Positions 34,475-43,899 of a stretch of 64,000 nucleotides of DNA are shown piece after piece. The stretch spans positions 60,715,449-60,779,448 of the forward strand of contig CM055099.1 of NCBI GenBank assembly GCA_029204225.1, given 5' to 3'. The notes below the pieces were generated by a model. It was not told the DNA's origin. It worked only from the letters and a program-made list of their open reading frames with translations, and made no database searches. A program made the position numbers and the translations under genes. Every line of letters begins with the position of its first letter. Position 1 is the stretch's first letter. Origin of the DNA: Diphasiastrum complanatum (Eukaryota > Streptophyta > Lycopodiopsida > Lycopodiales > Lycopodiaceae).

Positions 34475-34677
34475 CTCTCTATATAAGTGGAAATGCACCC
34501 CTCTACCAGGATGATGGAAGGATGTTGCATCCAAACTCTGCCATTTTGTTGTTTGTTGTGTACAGGTGCTTCGGAGAAGAGGATTGAGGCATTACCTCAA
34601 GGAGGCTATGTTATTTTGTGATTGCAGGATTCTTTGGAGCTCAAAGATTTCGATCTCTCTTTTACATCACACACAAA

Positions 34678-34773
<96 letters not shown>

Positions 34774-34830
34774 TTCTCTCAAAACCATGGTATGCTCTTG
34801 AAACTGTTACCCATATGTAAGAATGGCTGA
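34475..34830 (+). promoter_or_regulatory. TATA-like box followed by a (TC)45 tract
   Basis: CTATATAAGTGG lies near 34479 and an uninterrupted TC run of exactly 90 bases spans 34681-34770. ACCATGGTATGC follows at about 34785; it could be a start codon or a splice donor. CT-rich leaders are common in plants, so this may be a promoter and leader, but no downstream ORF supports a gene. Confidence 0.35.
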
Positions 34831-34840
34831 TCAGTACTTT

Positions 34841-35151
34841 TGCATGTCAAGCTATCTGTGGCCTATTGTCCATGCATGTCAAATCTAGAGCTTGCATGTC
34901 AGATTTGAAGCTTGCATGTCATAGCATCTGTGGCCTATTGTCCATGCATGTCAGATCTAGAGCTTGCATGTCAGATCTAAAGCTTGCATGTCAGATTTGA
35001 AGCTTGCATGTCACACCATGCATTGCCAAATGACCATGCATGTCACTTCATGACTGTTGCATGACAAGAATCTATGAACCCTTATGAATTGCATGTCACA
35101 CCATGCATTGCCAAATGGCCATGCATGTCACTTCATGACTATTGCATGTCA
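34841..35151. repeat. GCATGTCA minisatellite-like array
   Basis: There are twelve exact copies of GCATGTCA in about 310 bases (34842, 34874, 34894, 34914, 34947, 34967, 34987, 35007, 35038, 35091, 35123, 35144). They are mostly spaced 20 or 31-33 bases apart, with higher-order repeats of 73 and 84 bases. Half sit in the 20-bp unit CTTGCATGTCAGATYTRRAG. Several are preceded by CCAT, which gives the RY element CATGCATG. Confidence 0.9.
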
Positions 35152-35159
35152 AATCTTTG

Positions 35160-36185
35160 TGGGAATCAACTACCTACTAGCGAAATAGATCGGGTAATCC
35201 TTCTTGTACTCCCCAGGCTATGTCAGAACACTCCCTATGGCATATTTAGAGGCGTCTGTATGGACATGGAATTCTATGGTCCAGATAGGGGGTTGAAGGA
35301 TAGGTGCGGTTACTAAGGCCTTCTTGAGTTTGTGGAAAGCCTCAGTGGCTTCAGGTGTCCATTCTAGTTGGATGGTCATATGGTAGATCAAACGGGCCAA
35401 CTTAGCAAAATTTCCAAACCTTTGATAATAGTTGCAATGTCCCATAAAGATGTATACTTCACGTACAGTTCCTGGCTCAGGCAAAGCAAGTATTATGCAG
35501 ATCTTGTCGACGTCTGTGTCAATACCATGTCTCGAAACTACGTGGCCTAGCAATATGTCGTGCATGACCAGAAATTGGCATTTGGCCAGGTTTAGGGATA
35601 TGCCGAATAATCGACAATGAACACTTTCTCTAAGCAAGCTAGATGTTGGGCTCTAGAGGAGTGGACACATAAGTCATCCATACAAAATTCAAGAAATTTC
35701 TGTAGAAAGTCCTTGAAGGCATAGCTCATCACTCGTTGGAAAGTGCGGGGAACATTGCACAATCCAAATGGCATCACTCTTCTATGCAATGGAATGGTGT
35801 GAACCACAACATCTGTGATATGCCCTTCATCTCAGCATAATTCCAAGCAAGATAGTCGCGATATTTGCAAAGAAGTGCTTTGAGATCCTCGAGTTCCTCT
35901 CCTTCTAAATATTCTCCAACTGATACCATACAACTTTCCTCTCCCTTCTCAGCCAGATCTATCTCTTTTGTGCAAGTTGGACCTTCATAAACATTGGTCC
36001 CTTGGGAGGTTTCTTCTATGGGTTCTCTCTTAGCTTTGGGCATGACCACTACCACTTCATCCATCCCGTACTCCTTGAAGTACTGTGACACATCGTGCGC
36101 AAGCTTTGGTTCTTCTATAACGTCCTGGCGGATTTTATCGTGTAATTCCTTGTTGGTCATCAATGCACAATCATCAACTCAATCT
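35160..36185 (-). pseudogene. Gypsy pre-RT, RT and RNase H start with internal deletion
   Basis: The minus frame at 35774-36163 is the pre-RT linker (YFKEYGMDEVVVVMPKAKRE, LCKYRDYLAWNYAEMKGI). The next frame jumps from the pre-RT motif HTIPL straight to VMPFGLCNVPRTFQ, so the RT fingers are deleted. It continues to FLEFCMDDLCVHS, a YxDD variant. The frame at 35218-35637 holds the thumb (GHVVSRHGIDTD, FMGHCNYYQRF) and the RNase H start (FHVHTDASKYAIGSVL). It ends in the GCATGTCA array at about 35160. It belongs to the same lineage as the Gypsy at 1.3-11.6 kb. Confidence 0.8.
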
Positions 36186-36606
36186 TGATTCCTCGCTTAT
36201 CACTCTTAGCTTTTCACTCGACAGTTTTAGCCTTATATAGCACTGAGTGGATTCGCATGCAGTGCCCTGAAGAAATCAGAGAGAATCAATATAGATTATT
36301 TTTCTGGTTGTGTCTGATCTTGGATGTCGAATGCTTATGCTGTTTATTTTAATATGTCTGAGTTTTCTTGTTCCCTTTGAATTCCGCACCTTGGTTGAAA
36401 TGAAGTCGAATTCTATATTAATTTTATGAACGTAGATCAGTAGTACCTGACTACCCTCTGGAGGATTGTAGGAGTGTTTCAGCTGGGTGTGCCCAGCGAA
36501 TGCATCTGAACTCCATCCGAATCTCGAAAGAGAGTCGCGAATGTTTCGTGAATTTTCTTCTCACAATTCCCATCATTCGTATCGGAGCACCGCTCGACTC
36601 CCAACA
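36186..36606 (+). repeat. Truncated 5' LTR of a Copia element
   Basis: The sequence ends CCCAACA directly before a PBS. A TATA-like TTATATAGCACTG is near 36232. The left end is missing because Gypsy sequence runs up to about 36185. Confidence 0.65.
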
Positions 36607-36607
36607 G

Positions 36608-36619
36608 TGGTATCAGAGC
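36608..36619 (+). other. Primer-binding site, initiator Met tRNA
   Basis: TGGTATCAGAGC lies one base after the LTR end CCAACA. Confidence 0.9.
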
Positions 36620-36719
36620 CACCCTGTCATATTCTGACATAGCTGAGAAGCTAGCAGATCCGGAGGTCAAGCATTCAGACAATCAACCAAATGACAAGAA
36701 AAATAGACTTCAAGAAGCA

Positions 36720-38387
36720 ATGGCTTCAATCAGCAGCATGCAGAACAAGATCTACACTATACTAAATTCTTCAGGATCTAACTTTCTAGCCTGGAAAGTT
36801 AAGACATCTTTGATAATCAAGGGCAAAGGATTCTTCCCCTGGGTGGATGGCACAGAAAAAATGACGACAACAGACAAGGAGCTACGCGAATGGAGGGAGA
36901 AAAACGACAAGGTAGTAGCCTTGCTATCATCTTCCATCGAAGATAGCCTTACACTTGACCTGGCTACACTCTCCAAAGCTTAGGAGATGTGGGATACACT
37001 GCTCACAAGATTTCAGACGAAATCAAGAAGTCAGATTATGATGTTGGAAGATCAGCTGACAAATCTGCAGTGGGATGGAAAAGATCTCATCTCTTTTGTG
37101 AGAAAGATGAAGGATCTGTTTCTATCACTACACAACTCAGAAGCAGAGAATGCAGTATCAGCTGAGAAGCAGCTCACATATTTGTTGAGAGCCTTACCCA
37201 GATCTTTCCAGACGACACGGACCCTGTTCGCGAAAGATCCTACCATGAACCTCGAAAAGGCGATTGTCGAGATTCGAAAGGAAGTCGAGTCCAGAGAGCA
37301 CCTTGATCACAAAAATGGTTCTGACCAGGCACTCTACGACAATAGAGAAATCAAAGAAACAATCAAAGCCTAAGAGGGAGTCGAATCAGAGGCAGGATCG
37401 TGACCAACAAGCAGAGGGGACCAGCAAAAGCAACTGGAAGACCAAAGGGAGGTCGAAACAACAAGATGTCGACAAGAAGACCAGCATGAGATGCAGAGGA
37501 AACGAGCATACAGTAGATATCTGCTGGCTCAATCCCAAAATTGAGTGTATCCATTGCCATAAGAAGGGTCATGCAGCCATGGATTGCCACCATAACCCAA
37601 GAAACAGATCAGCACAGAACAGATAGGAGAATGATAATAGTTCCTCCTATGTCGAGGAGTCCGAGAGTTCAAAGATGGGCGAAGAAAGAACGAACAAAAA
37701 TTGTTCGACCGCCTACATCTGTGAAGATGTGTGTGCATTATCAACGTCTGACACACACGAGGTGATCTTGGATTTAGGAGCCACCTCACACTTCGTGACA
37801 TCAAGACGAATTATATCTGATTTCAGAAGTGCAGATCCCTCAAGATTCATAGTTCTTGGAGATGGATCCAAACATCAGGTGAACGATATTGGTTCACTCT
37901 GGCTCAACACCAACGGTAGAGACAAATGACTCGAAGACGTTCTATTCGTGCCAACTCTACAACAAGACTTGCTCTCTATAGCAAGAATAACAGATGTAGG
38001 GATGCGTGTGACGTTTTCTAATGAAGCATGCAACGTGATTGATGCCAACACCAGCACTCTCATTGCTCAAGGCAGAAGGAAAGGGAACCTATATCATCTG
38101 AAGGTACGCCTACTTGCAGGACTCATGATGACTCGCCAGACACTCTTTGACACAAAAGACTCTGTCACATGAACTCAATGGCACTCTACCAGACAAGTCA
38201 TCATAGAGTAATAACAGGGGTTAGCATCTCGAATGCAACCAATTCGGCCACCTGTGATGCATGTTTGAAAGGCAAGATGTCACACACACCATTCGTCAAA
38301 GACTCCTACAGAACGACAAAGATTCTGGAACTAGTGCACTCTAACATCTGCGGTCCATTCAACGTGATCTTGACTTATAGAGGTTGA
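36720..38387 (+). pseudogene. Copia Gag, protease and integrase start, broken
   Basis: Gag starts at an ATG at 36720 (FLAWKVKTSLIIKGKGFFPW, LREWREKNDKVVALL). It is split by TAG at 36981 and goes on to 37373. The next frame (37264-37626) carries knuckle-like sequence (CRGNEHTVDIC, CIHCHKKGHAAMDC). Protease (37675-37929) has DLGAT instead of DSGAT, so the residue after the catalytic Asp is altered. The region before integrase (CDACLKGKMSHTPF) follows at 38169-38387, and LVHSNICGPF has Asn in place of the first catalytic Asp. Several stops complete the inactivation. It ends at about 38388 against an opposite-strand Copia Gag. Confidence 0.83.
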
Positions 38388-39212
38388 GATGATAAAGTTG
38401 ACAAAGCATCTTGACTTTTTCAATTATCTTCTTGTAGCAACATAGTGATAACTCTGGTAAGAGTTAAATCTGAGTGTGTCGATATGATCATCACCCAGTT
38501 CTCATATGTAGAGAGCAAGCGTGAAAGCAATTTCATGATTGTGTCTTGATCGTCTATGACTGATCCGACAACGGCCATCTGTTGCAAGAGATTCTTAAAT
38601 TGGTTAACATGATTCTGAAATGAATCACCATTCAACATCTTGAGAGTGAAGAATTTTTTTCATAGATGTAACTTAAAAGTTACATCCCTCACATCGTATA
38701 GTGAGCTCAGGATGTCCCATACTTGTTTTGAAGCTTGAGCTTCAGCTATGTGGCCAATCTGAGTGTCTGATATATTGAGAATAATAAGCACAAAAGCTTT
38801 ACCATCCTTCGACTTCCATTTTGAGTCATCTTTGTCGTCTTTAGGCTTCTCTTCTATACCTATGATAACATCCCACAACTTAAATTTGGCGATTAGCAAG
38901 GTCTTCATCTTAAATTTCTGCAAGTAGTAATTGGATCCATTCAACGATAAGACCGTCTTTACTCTAGAAAACCATTTGGAACTTTAGTCTATCGATATAT
39001 TGATGACGTTAAGAGAGATATATCATGTTGCGCTACATTTGGAAAACAACTATTTGATACTGAAATTTGATTTCACAAATTGAAGAATATGATAGTGTGA
39101 AAAGTATCAAAGTGATATCGATTTGATATCATAAAAGATATCAAGTATTAGAACCCTGGTATAACAGATCACTCTGATATCATGAAGGTACACTCTGATA
39201 TTATATATTAGA
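38388..39212 (-). pseudogene. Copia Gag of a second family, opposite strand
   Basis: Minus frames at 38660-38944 (LNGSNYYLQKFKMKTLLI-like start, IEEKPKDDKDDSKWKSKDGKAF, ILNISDTQIGHI, VWDILSSLYDVRDVTFKL) and 38420-38638 (LNGDSFQNHVNQFKNLLQQM, VIDDQDTIMKLL) form the Copia Gag domain. A frameshift separates them. The leader and a PBS follow to the right. Downstream knuckle, protease and pol are absent: the Gag ends near 38400 at the junction with the plus-strand Copia. Confidence 0.82.
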
Positions 39213-39224
39213 GCTCTGATACCA
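39213..39224 (-). other. Primer-binding site, initiator Met tRNA
   Basis: GCTCTGATACCA on the plus strand is TGGTATCAGAGC on the minus strand, directly next to the LTR start at 39225. Confidence 0.9.
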
Positions 39225-39747
39225 TGTTGGAAAGAGGTGATAGCATAACGACAAGTCAAAGCTTGTGAACGACTTATCGAGCACAGTAGAATGGAGCATG
39301 TTTTCTTAATGCATGACTACGCCTATCAATATTGAACAAAACATAATGACAAAGCGTCATGTTCAATCTTATAACTGAAATTGTTAGTACTACATTGATT
39401 ACATAGCCAAACAATAAAGTATTGAGTTATCAGACAAAACAATATGAGATTTATCAGCTACAAATCAATCACAGAGATGCATACATTTTGACATAATACT
39501 AATGTTCAGCTATTTATACTAAGCAAAATTCGGTTGGTCCAGTAGGATAGCTAATTAGGTCGTAGATCTTAATGGCCAATTGGCCATGAATGAGCTGGCA
39601 TCCATCCAGTTAGTACTTCTTGAAAATTGAGCGGTTCCCAAGTATTTCTGCAGACTGTGTAGAAACATGCATAAAACTGCAGAATTGGATAATGTAGTGG
39701 ATGAAGATTAAAACCAAATAGTTGATAATCAAGAGAATAATCCAACA
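39225..39747 (-). repeat. 5' LTR of the minus-strand Copia element
   Basis: It starts TGTTGG and ends CCAACA (523 bp), giving the usual inverted ends. On the minus strand AGTATAAATAGC (about 39515) is a good TATA box. The right boundary is chosen from the inverted ends, and the other LTR is not in the window. Confidence 0.6.
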
Positions 39748-39939
39748 TTAAGCTTGTCCACGATGGAACTAATCTTGCTTTGGGAATCCATGTGGAAGTT
39801 AGTCTAGGTGATAGTGAGAACTATCAGTGACTTAAGAAAGCCTGGTGGTAAGGGACACCAATTATCATTGGAGGCTTGACTGGACATGATGGTGTCAATA
39901 ACTCCAATGCATGGAGGGGTGTAGTGACCCTATGGATGG

Positions 39940-40760
39940 GCAATTATGGCGTGTCGTCACTTATATGGGGTGTGTGTCAACCTTCAAAGCTGTCGAAGAT
40001 CTCTGGGAGTTGTAATACTGAGTGCATGTCTTCACGTATGGATTTGACAAGTGGTTATCACTAGCATAGAGTGGTTCTCAAGGACATACACAAGACCAAC
40101 TTTCTCATAACTTCAAGCTTGTATGAATTTCTTGTTGTGCCTTTGGACTCATGAATGCCCTGGCCATAAGGAAGTGATGGGAATGATGTTTTGCCCTTAT
40201 AGGCAATTTGTTGGCATTTTTAATGATATCTTGGTATTCAGCGAAAAATTGAACAACAACACAAAGAATACCTAGACATAGTCTTCAAGACCTTGACAAG
40301 AAACTCCTTTTGTATAGGGAAGAATTTCATTTATTGGAACACATTGTCTCCAAGAAAGGCATCCAAATGGACCCCACAAAGGCAAGTGGCCAATTCCCAA
40401 AGATGCACATGAACTTGAGTCTTTTGCTTGGGTTAAGCTCTTACTATAGAAGGTTCATTAAGCACTTTGCTTATATCTCATTAGCCCTTCATGGCCCAAC
40501 TAAAAAGGGTCAAATACCATCGAGGTGAAAAGGAACAAAATGCTTTTTGATAGGAATTAACATGTATTGATTACATGTCATGCTTGAAGGCCTTTCTAAG
40601 TTGATGTAGATGTGAGTCAATAATGTATAGGGGCAGTTTTGAATAGGAAGGAAGCAATTGCTTTTGTAAGTAGGAGAGTACAAGCGACAAGAAATTCACT
40701 ATAAGCTCTTAGCATTACTTTCATGCACTTAAGTTATGAAAGCATTGGAATTGTTTTTTC
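39940..40760 (+). pseudogene. Gypsy RT and RNase H remnant
   Basis: Plus-strand frames show MDLTSGYH, then YEFLVVPL, FNDILVFS (a mutated YxDD site), EHIVSKKGIQMDPTK, LLLGLSSYYRRFIKHFA and a weak RNase H start (GQF..KEAIAF). The order matches Gypsy RT from the palm to RNase H. Stops and frameshifts are frequent. FNDIL replaces the usual F/YxDDI, so the catalytic pair is lost. Confidence 0.75.
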
Positions 40761-41052
40761 GTTAAACCCAACCATAAAAACTTAGCATAAACTTAGCACA
40801 AATTCTCACATTTAGTGATAACTAGATTTAAGATCACAATTGCATGTCTACTCACAAACTTGGAGCATTTCTAATACTAAAGGATTGAAGTAATTCATAT
40901 TTCCTTTCTTTTGTGATGCTCTTCTACTATTCTCCATGGCTGATAGACATCTCCCACCTTAGCATCTGGGGGTTACATTATCATGATCTAATATGTGCTG
41001 CAAAACCCAAAAAGAAATGGATTATTCAACACTCTCATCCCTTTGCGTACTA

Positions 41053-41142
41053 TGGAATGGGCCGGGCACAGGCCATTCTGCCGAGCCTAAAAACTTTTGG
41101 AAAGCTGAACTGGGCAGAATGGCCTGTGCCCGGCCCATTCCA
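41053..41142. repeat. Perfect 30-bp inverted repeat (90-base foldback)
   Basis: Left arm 41053-41082 and right arm 41113-41142 are exact reverse complements (TGGAATGGGCCGGGCACAGG...), separated by 30 bases. TTGCGTA occurs 3 bases before the left arm (41043-41049) and directly after the right arm (41143-41149). It could be a tiny foldback transposon with a 7-base target duplication, or a small-RNA precursor. The arms are unusually GC-rich for this window. Confidence 0.9.
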
Positions 41143-41149
41143 TTGCGTA

Positions 41150-42640
41150 ATGGATTGTTCGACCTTTTTTAGACCAATTCTGACGCTGCCACGTGGTAGG
41201 CGCAGGCAGAATCAGCACAAATTAAAAAAAAAAAAAAACAGGTGACTATTCTACTTTTTAATGAGTCAGAAAACTGGGCAGAATACTCACCAACAATCCA
41301 TTAAGTGGATGTCAACTCTCTTTGTGGATCTCAATTCTCTCTCCAGATGACTCTGCTAAAAAAACTTCAAAGTGGCTCATAGTACCTACATCTACTTTGT
41401 GATAAATTATGAACTCTCAAGGTAGGACATCAATCTAGCATGGTCTTTTTGCCTCTTTCATCACAGTATGTACCGGTACTCCATTCATGGAATTGGAGTG
41501 AGAGATGAGACTGAATTTTCAGGGCTGAGGCTGACGGTAACTTGAGGAAGGAGGCTCCAATTGGTCTTCCATCCCTCCAGCTCTTGATGCAACATACTTT
41601 TCAGCATGAAGTCAAAGTTCCAACTAGATGCACAGTCCCTAACCAGAATTCCTCCTCATGATATAGTTCAGAAACGTCATAGGCTGGAATTTAAGATTTC
41701 AAAATTAGAATTTGGAACAAATTAGAATGATATGAGAGTTGAGATGGCATTCAGCAGTAAAAATCAAATCCGAGGGTTTGCTAGAAGGCTCTCATTGTAC
41801 GGTCATTGCTATTCTCTACTAGCTTCTAGCTTATGCACATAGCAACATATATTTGATATATAGTTGCTGTCTAGAAGTGCTGGGACTGCAAATGCTCTAA
41901 TATGTGTCATGAGTGATTGTAAACAGCTACAACTCTTAATCAATCTACACAATAATTTTGAAGAAATGGCAAGAACGCACGTTGAGTTTGTTTTCTAATC
42001 TGTCGTTGAAACTTCTTGATGTTGATTCTAACAAGGTTGAAAATCAATAAAGTATGCTTCAGCTGGCTTGTAATGTTGTGGAGCATCAGCCTAGTTAACA
42101 TACACTAACCAAATTTACAGCTACAGGGGGTAACTTATTTCCGCTACCATTTAACTAACGTGACGGTACACAGTATATAGTAAGGTCGGCAAGGCGGGCT
42201 CTCTGCTTTATTTTTCTACTCCATATTCTCTTGGAGATCCTTAAGAGAGTTAAGACAGGTGGAACAACCAAGACCATTGACCATATTCTAATGCATTATT
42301 ACACTATGCTAGAAACTCAAGACTACATCTTGAGAAGCAATTCGCGCATATTGGAATTTTTTTTGCCATCTTACTCATTTTGCTATGTGCATAATTAGTC
42401 CTTTATCTGCTTGTTGACTTCCAGGTGGATTATCACCGTGGATAGTCAAGTCAGTCTCTTACATTTTAGAAAGCTCCATGGCAACGAAGTAATGAAGTAA
42501 GAATCTATGCTGCAAATATATGTGGATTTATTTGACTATGCTGTAGCGGATGACAACTTATTGGCATGGTCTGCAGTCAATGACAGATTCCTTGCCGAGT
42601 TCATTTTCTGATTAATTGACTGAGCTGTTTTCCACATGCG
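41150..42640. other. Non-coding stretch, nothing recognised
   Basis: No ORF with motifs and no transposon end. It lies downstream of the minus-strand gene candidate, so its 3' UTR would fall in the right-hand part of this stretch. Confidence 0.4.
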
Positions 42641-42647
42641 AGCATCT

Positions 42648-43869
42648 TCACAGGCTACAGCTTTCTGCAAACACTTGCCGTTTCAAGCTATCCAGCTGTG
42701 CTTCGGCTTGCGAGCGGCAAAATTCCTTAATAACTGGAGAAAAAGGCATTGTAGGAAGGGATGAAGTGCCATTATTTCGGGTTGTCTCTTTACAAACAAT
42801 TTTGCTTTTGGATCCATCATAGAGGTCTGAACCTGATGAGCTGCCTACTACAGCTGAAGTTTGTGGTATATGTGTTGTGGGAAGACCCCTATTCAGATTG
42901 GCTGCTTGGATTGTTGTGTCTGTGCCTAGAGGAGAAACTTGACTGCCAGAAGAAAATATTTCTTTACAAGTGGCACCTTGTGGTGTCTTTGGCAATCTTT
43001 CATCTGTCTTTTGCCATCCTCCTGCAGGGAATTTAAGAAGTACTTGATAGAGCTTCCTGTGAGAGAGATGCGCCGGTCTTACGCATTCTACAGGTGCTAG
43101 GATGTGGCCGTCCTGCCTTATTTCAATAGAAGATAATGACGAACCTGAACATGGAGATGGTGGCAGCGAAGATTTTGTCAGTTTTTTCAAGTGTGAAGCC
43201 AGCAGGACAAGAGGAATGTTCACTAATGTTTGAACTGAACCTATCCACACTCTCACTCCAGTGGCACATGCGCGTCGCATCTGTCCTACAAGCCACTTAC
43301 TTTGATTACATCTCACCAGGACAAACTCGCCCACTTGATAACGAAATGCTCTGCCTTCGGTAGAGTTTGTGCTCACATTATCCCCATCAAGATTTATATA
43401 TAAAGGACTCACTGGAGCAGGCTGTGTACTACGTACAGGAGCTTGAGCTAGAGGGCATTTCTTCGGCAGAATTACAGGAGAACCATCAGAGCATTGTGGG
43501 GATGGGGGAAATCCATGTGTGCTTTGAGGTGACAATCCATCCTCAAAGGATTTTGTGCCCGACTCCGGTATTTCCAGCTGAAGCCTCGTCAAGTGCTTGT
43601 TTTGATGCATACGTGAATAGGTTTCCATGAGCCTCTGGAGACAAAAATAAAGATCAATAACACTGCTCAGAAAGGTAGCCAAGAACTTATTCTGACCTTT
43701 TTTCATCTCCATCTTCACATGGACCGTTCTTTTCACTTACAGAAGCGCGTGCAATGAGCTTGAAAGCCTCAATTAAACCACCAAATTCAGAAGTAGCAGG
43801 CAATGAACACGATAGGAGAATACAGTTGTACACAACGAACGTGTGCCACTTGAACTCCTTACAAGCTAC
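42648..43869 (-). CDS. Candidate two-exon host gene, unknown family
   Basis: Exon 2 is 42648-43634 (328 codons to TGA). Its acceptor ATTTTTGTCTCCAG is strong. A 106-bp intron (43635-43740) leads to exon 1 (43741 to at most 43869), which ends CGCTTCT|GTAAGTG. Splicing keeps the frame (SEFGGLIEAFKLIARAS joined to RLMETYSRM). The N-terminal part looks helical. The middle (FRYQVGEFVLVRCNQSKWLV, VRVWIGS) suggests a small beta-barrel of Tudor or Agenet type, which is a guess. The rest is Ser/Pro/Thr-rich and probably disordered. The C-terminal residues (FCRSQAEAQLDSLKRQVFAE) look helical. No transposon motif is present. The start codon and any earlier exons were not found. Confidence 0.5.
43635..43740 (-). 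other. Intron of the candidate gene
   Basis: The donor GTAAGTG and the pyrimidine-rich acceptor TTGTCTCCAG bound 106 bases. The sequence is also open in one frame without splicing, so retention cannot be excluded. Confidence 0.5.
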
Positions 43870-43899
43870 TTATATGTAATTGGTTCAATATGATGTATT

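Noticed and set aside
34566-34830. Open frames through the TC tract on both strands
   Set aside because: Dinucleotide repeats are open in all frames; the Ser-Leu or Arg-Glu runs are not evidence of protein.
34841-35151. CRISPR-like array
   Set aside because: The repeat is only 8 bases with related, non-unique spacers, and the DNA is plant nuclear. It is a minisatellite-type array.
41053-41142. Calling the hairpin a microRNA gene
   Set aside because: Perfect 30-bp arms without bulges and flanking direct repeats fit a foldback element at least as well. Without small-RNA data a gene call is unsupported.
42761-43630. Plus-strand open frames opposite the candidate gene
   Set aside because: They are antisense shadows of the longer minus-strand exon, which has splice support and a consistent frame.
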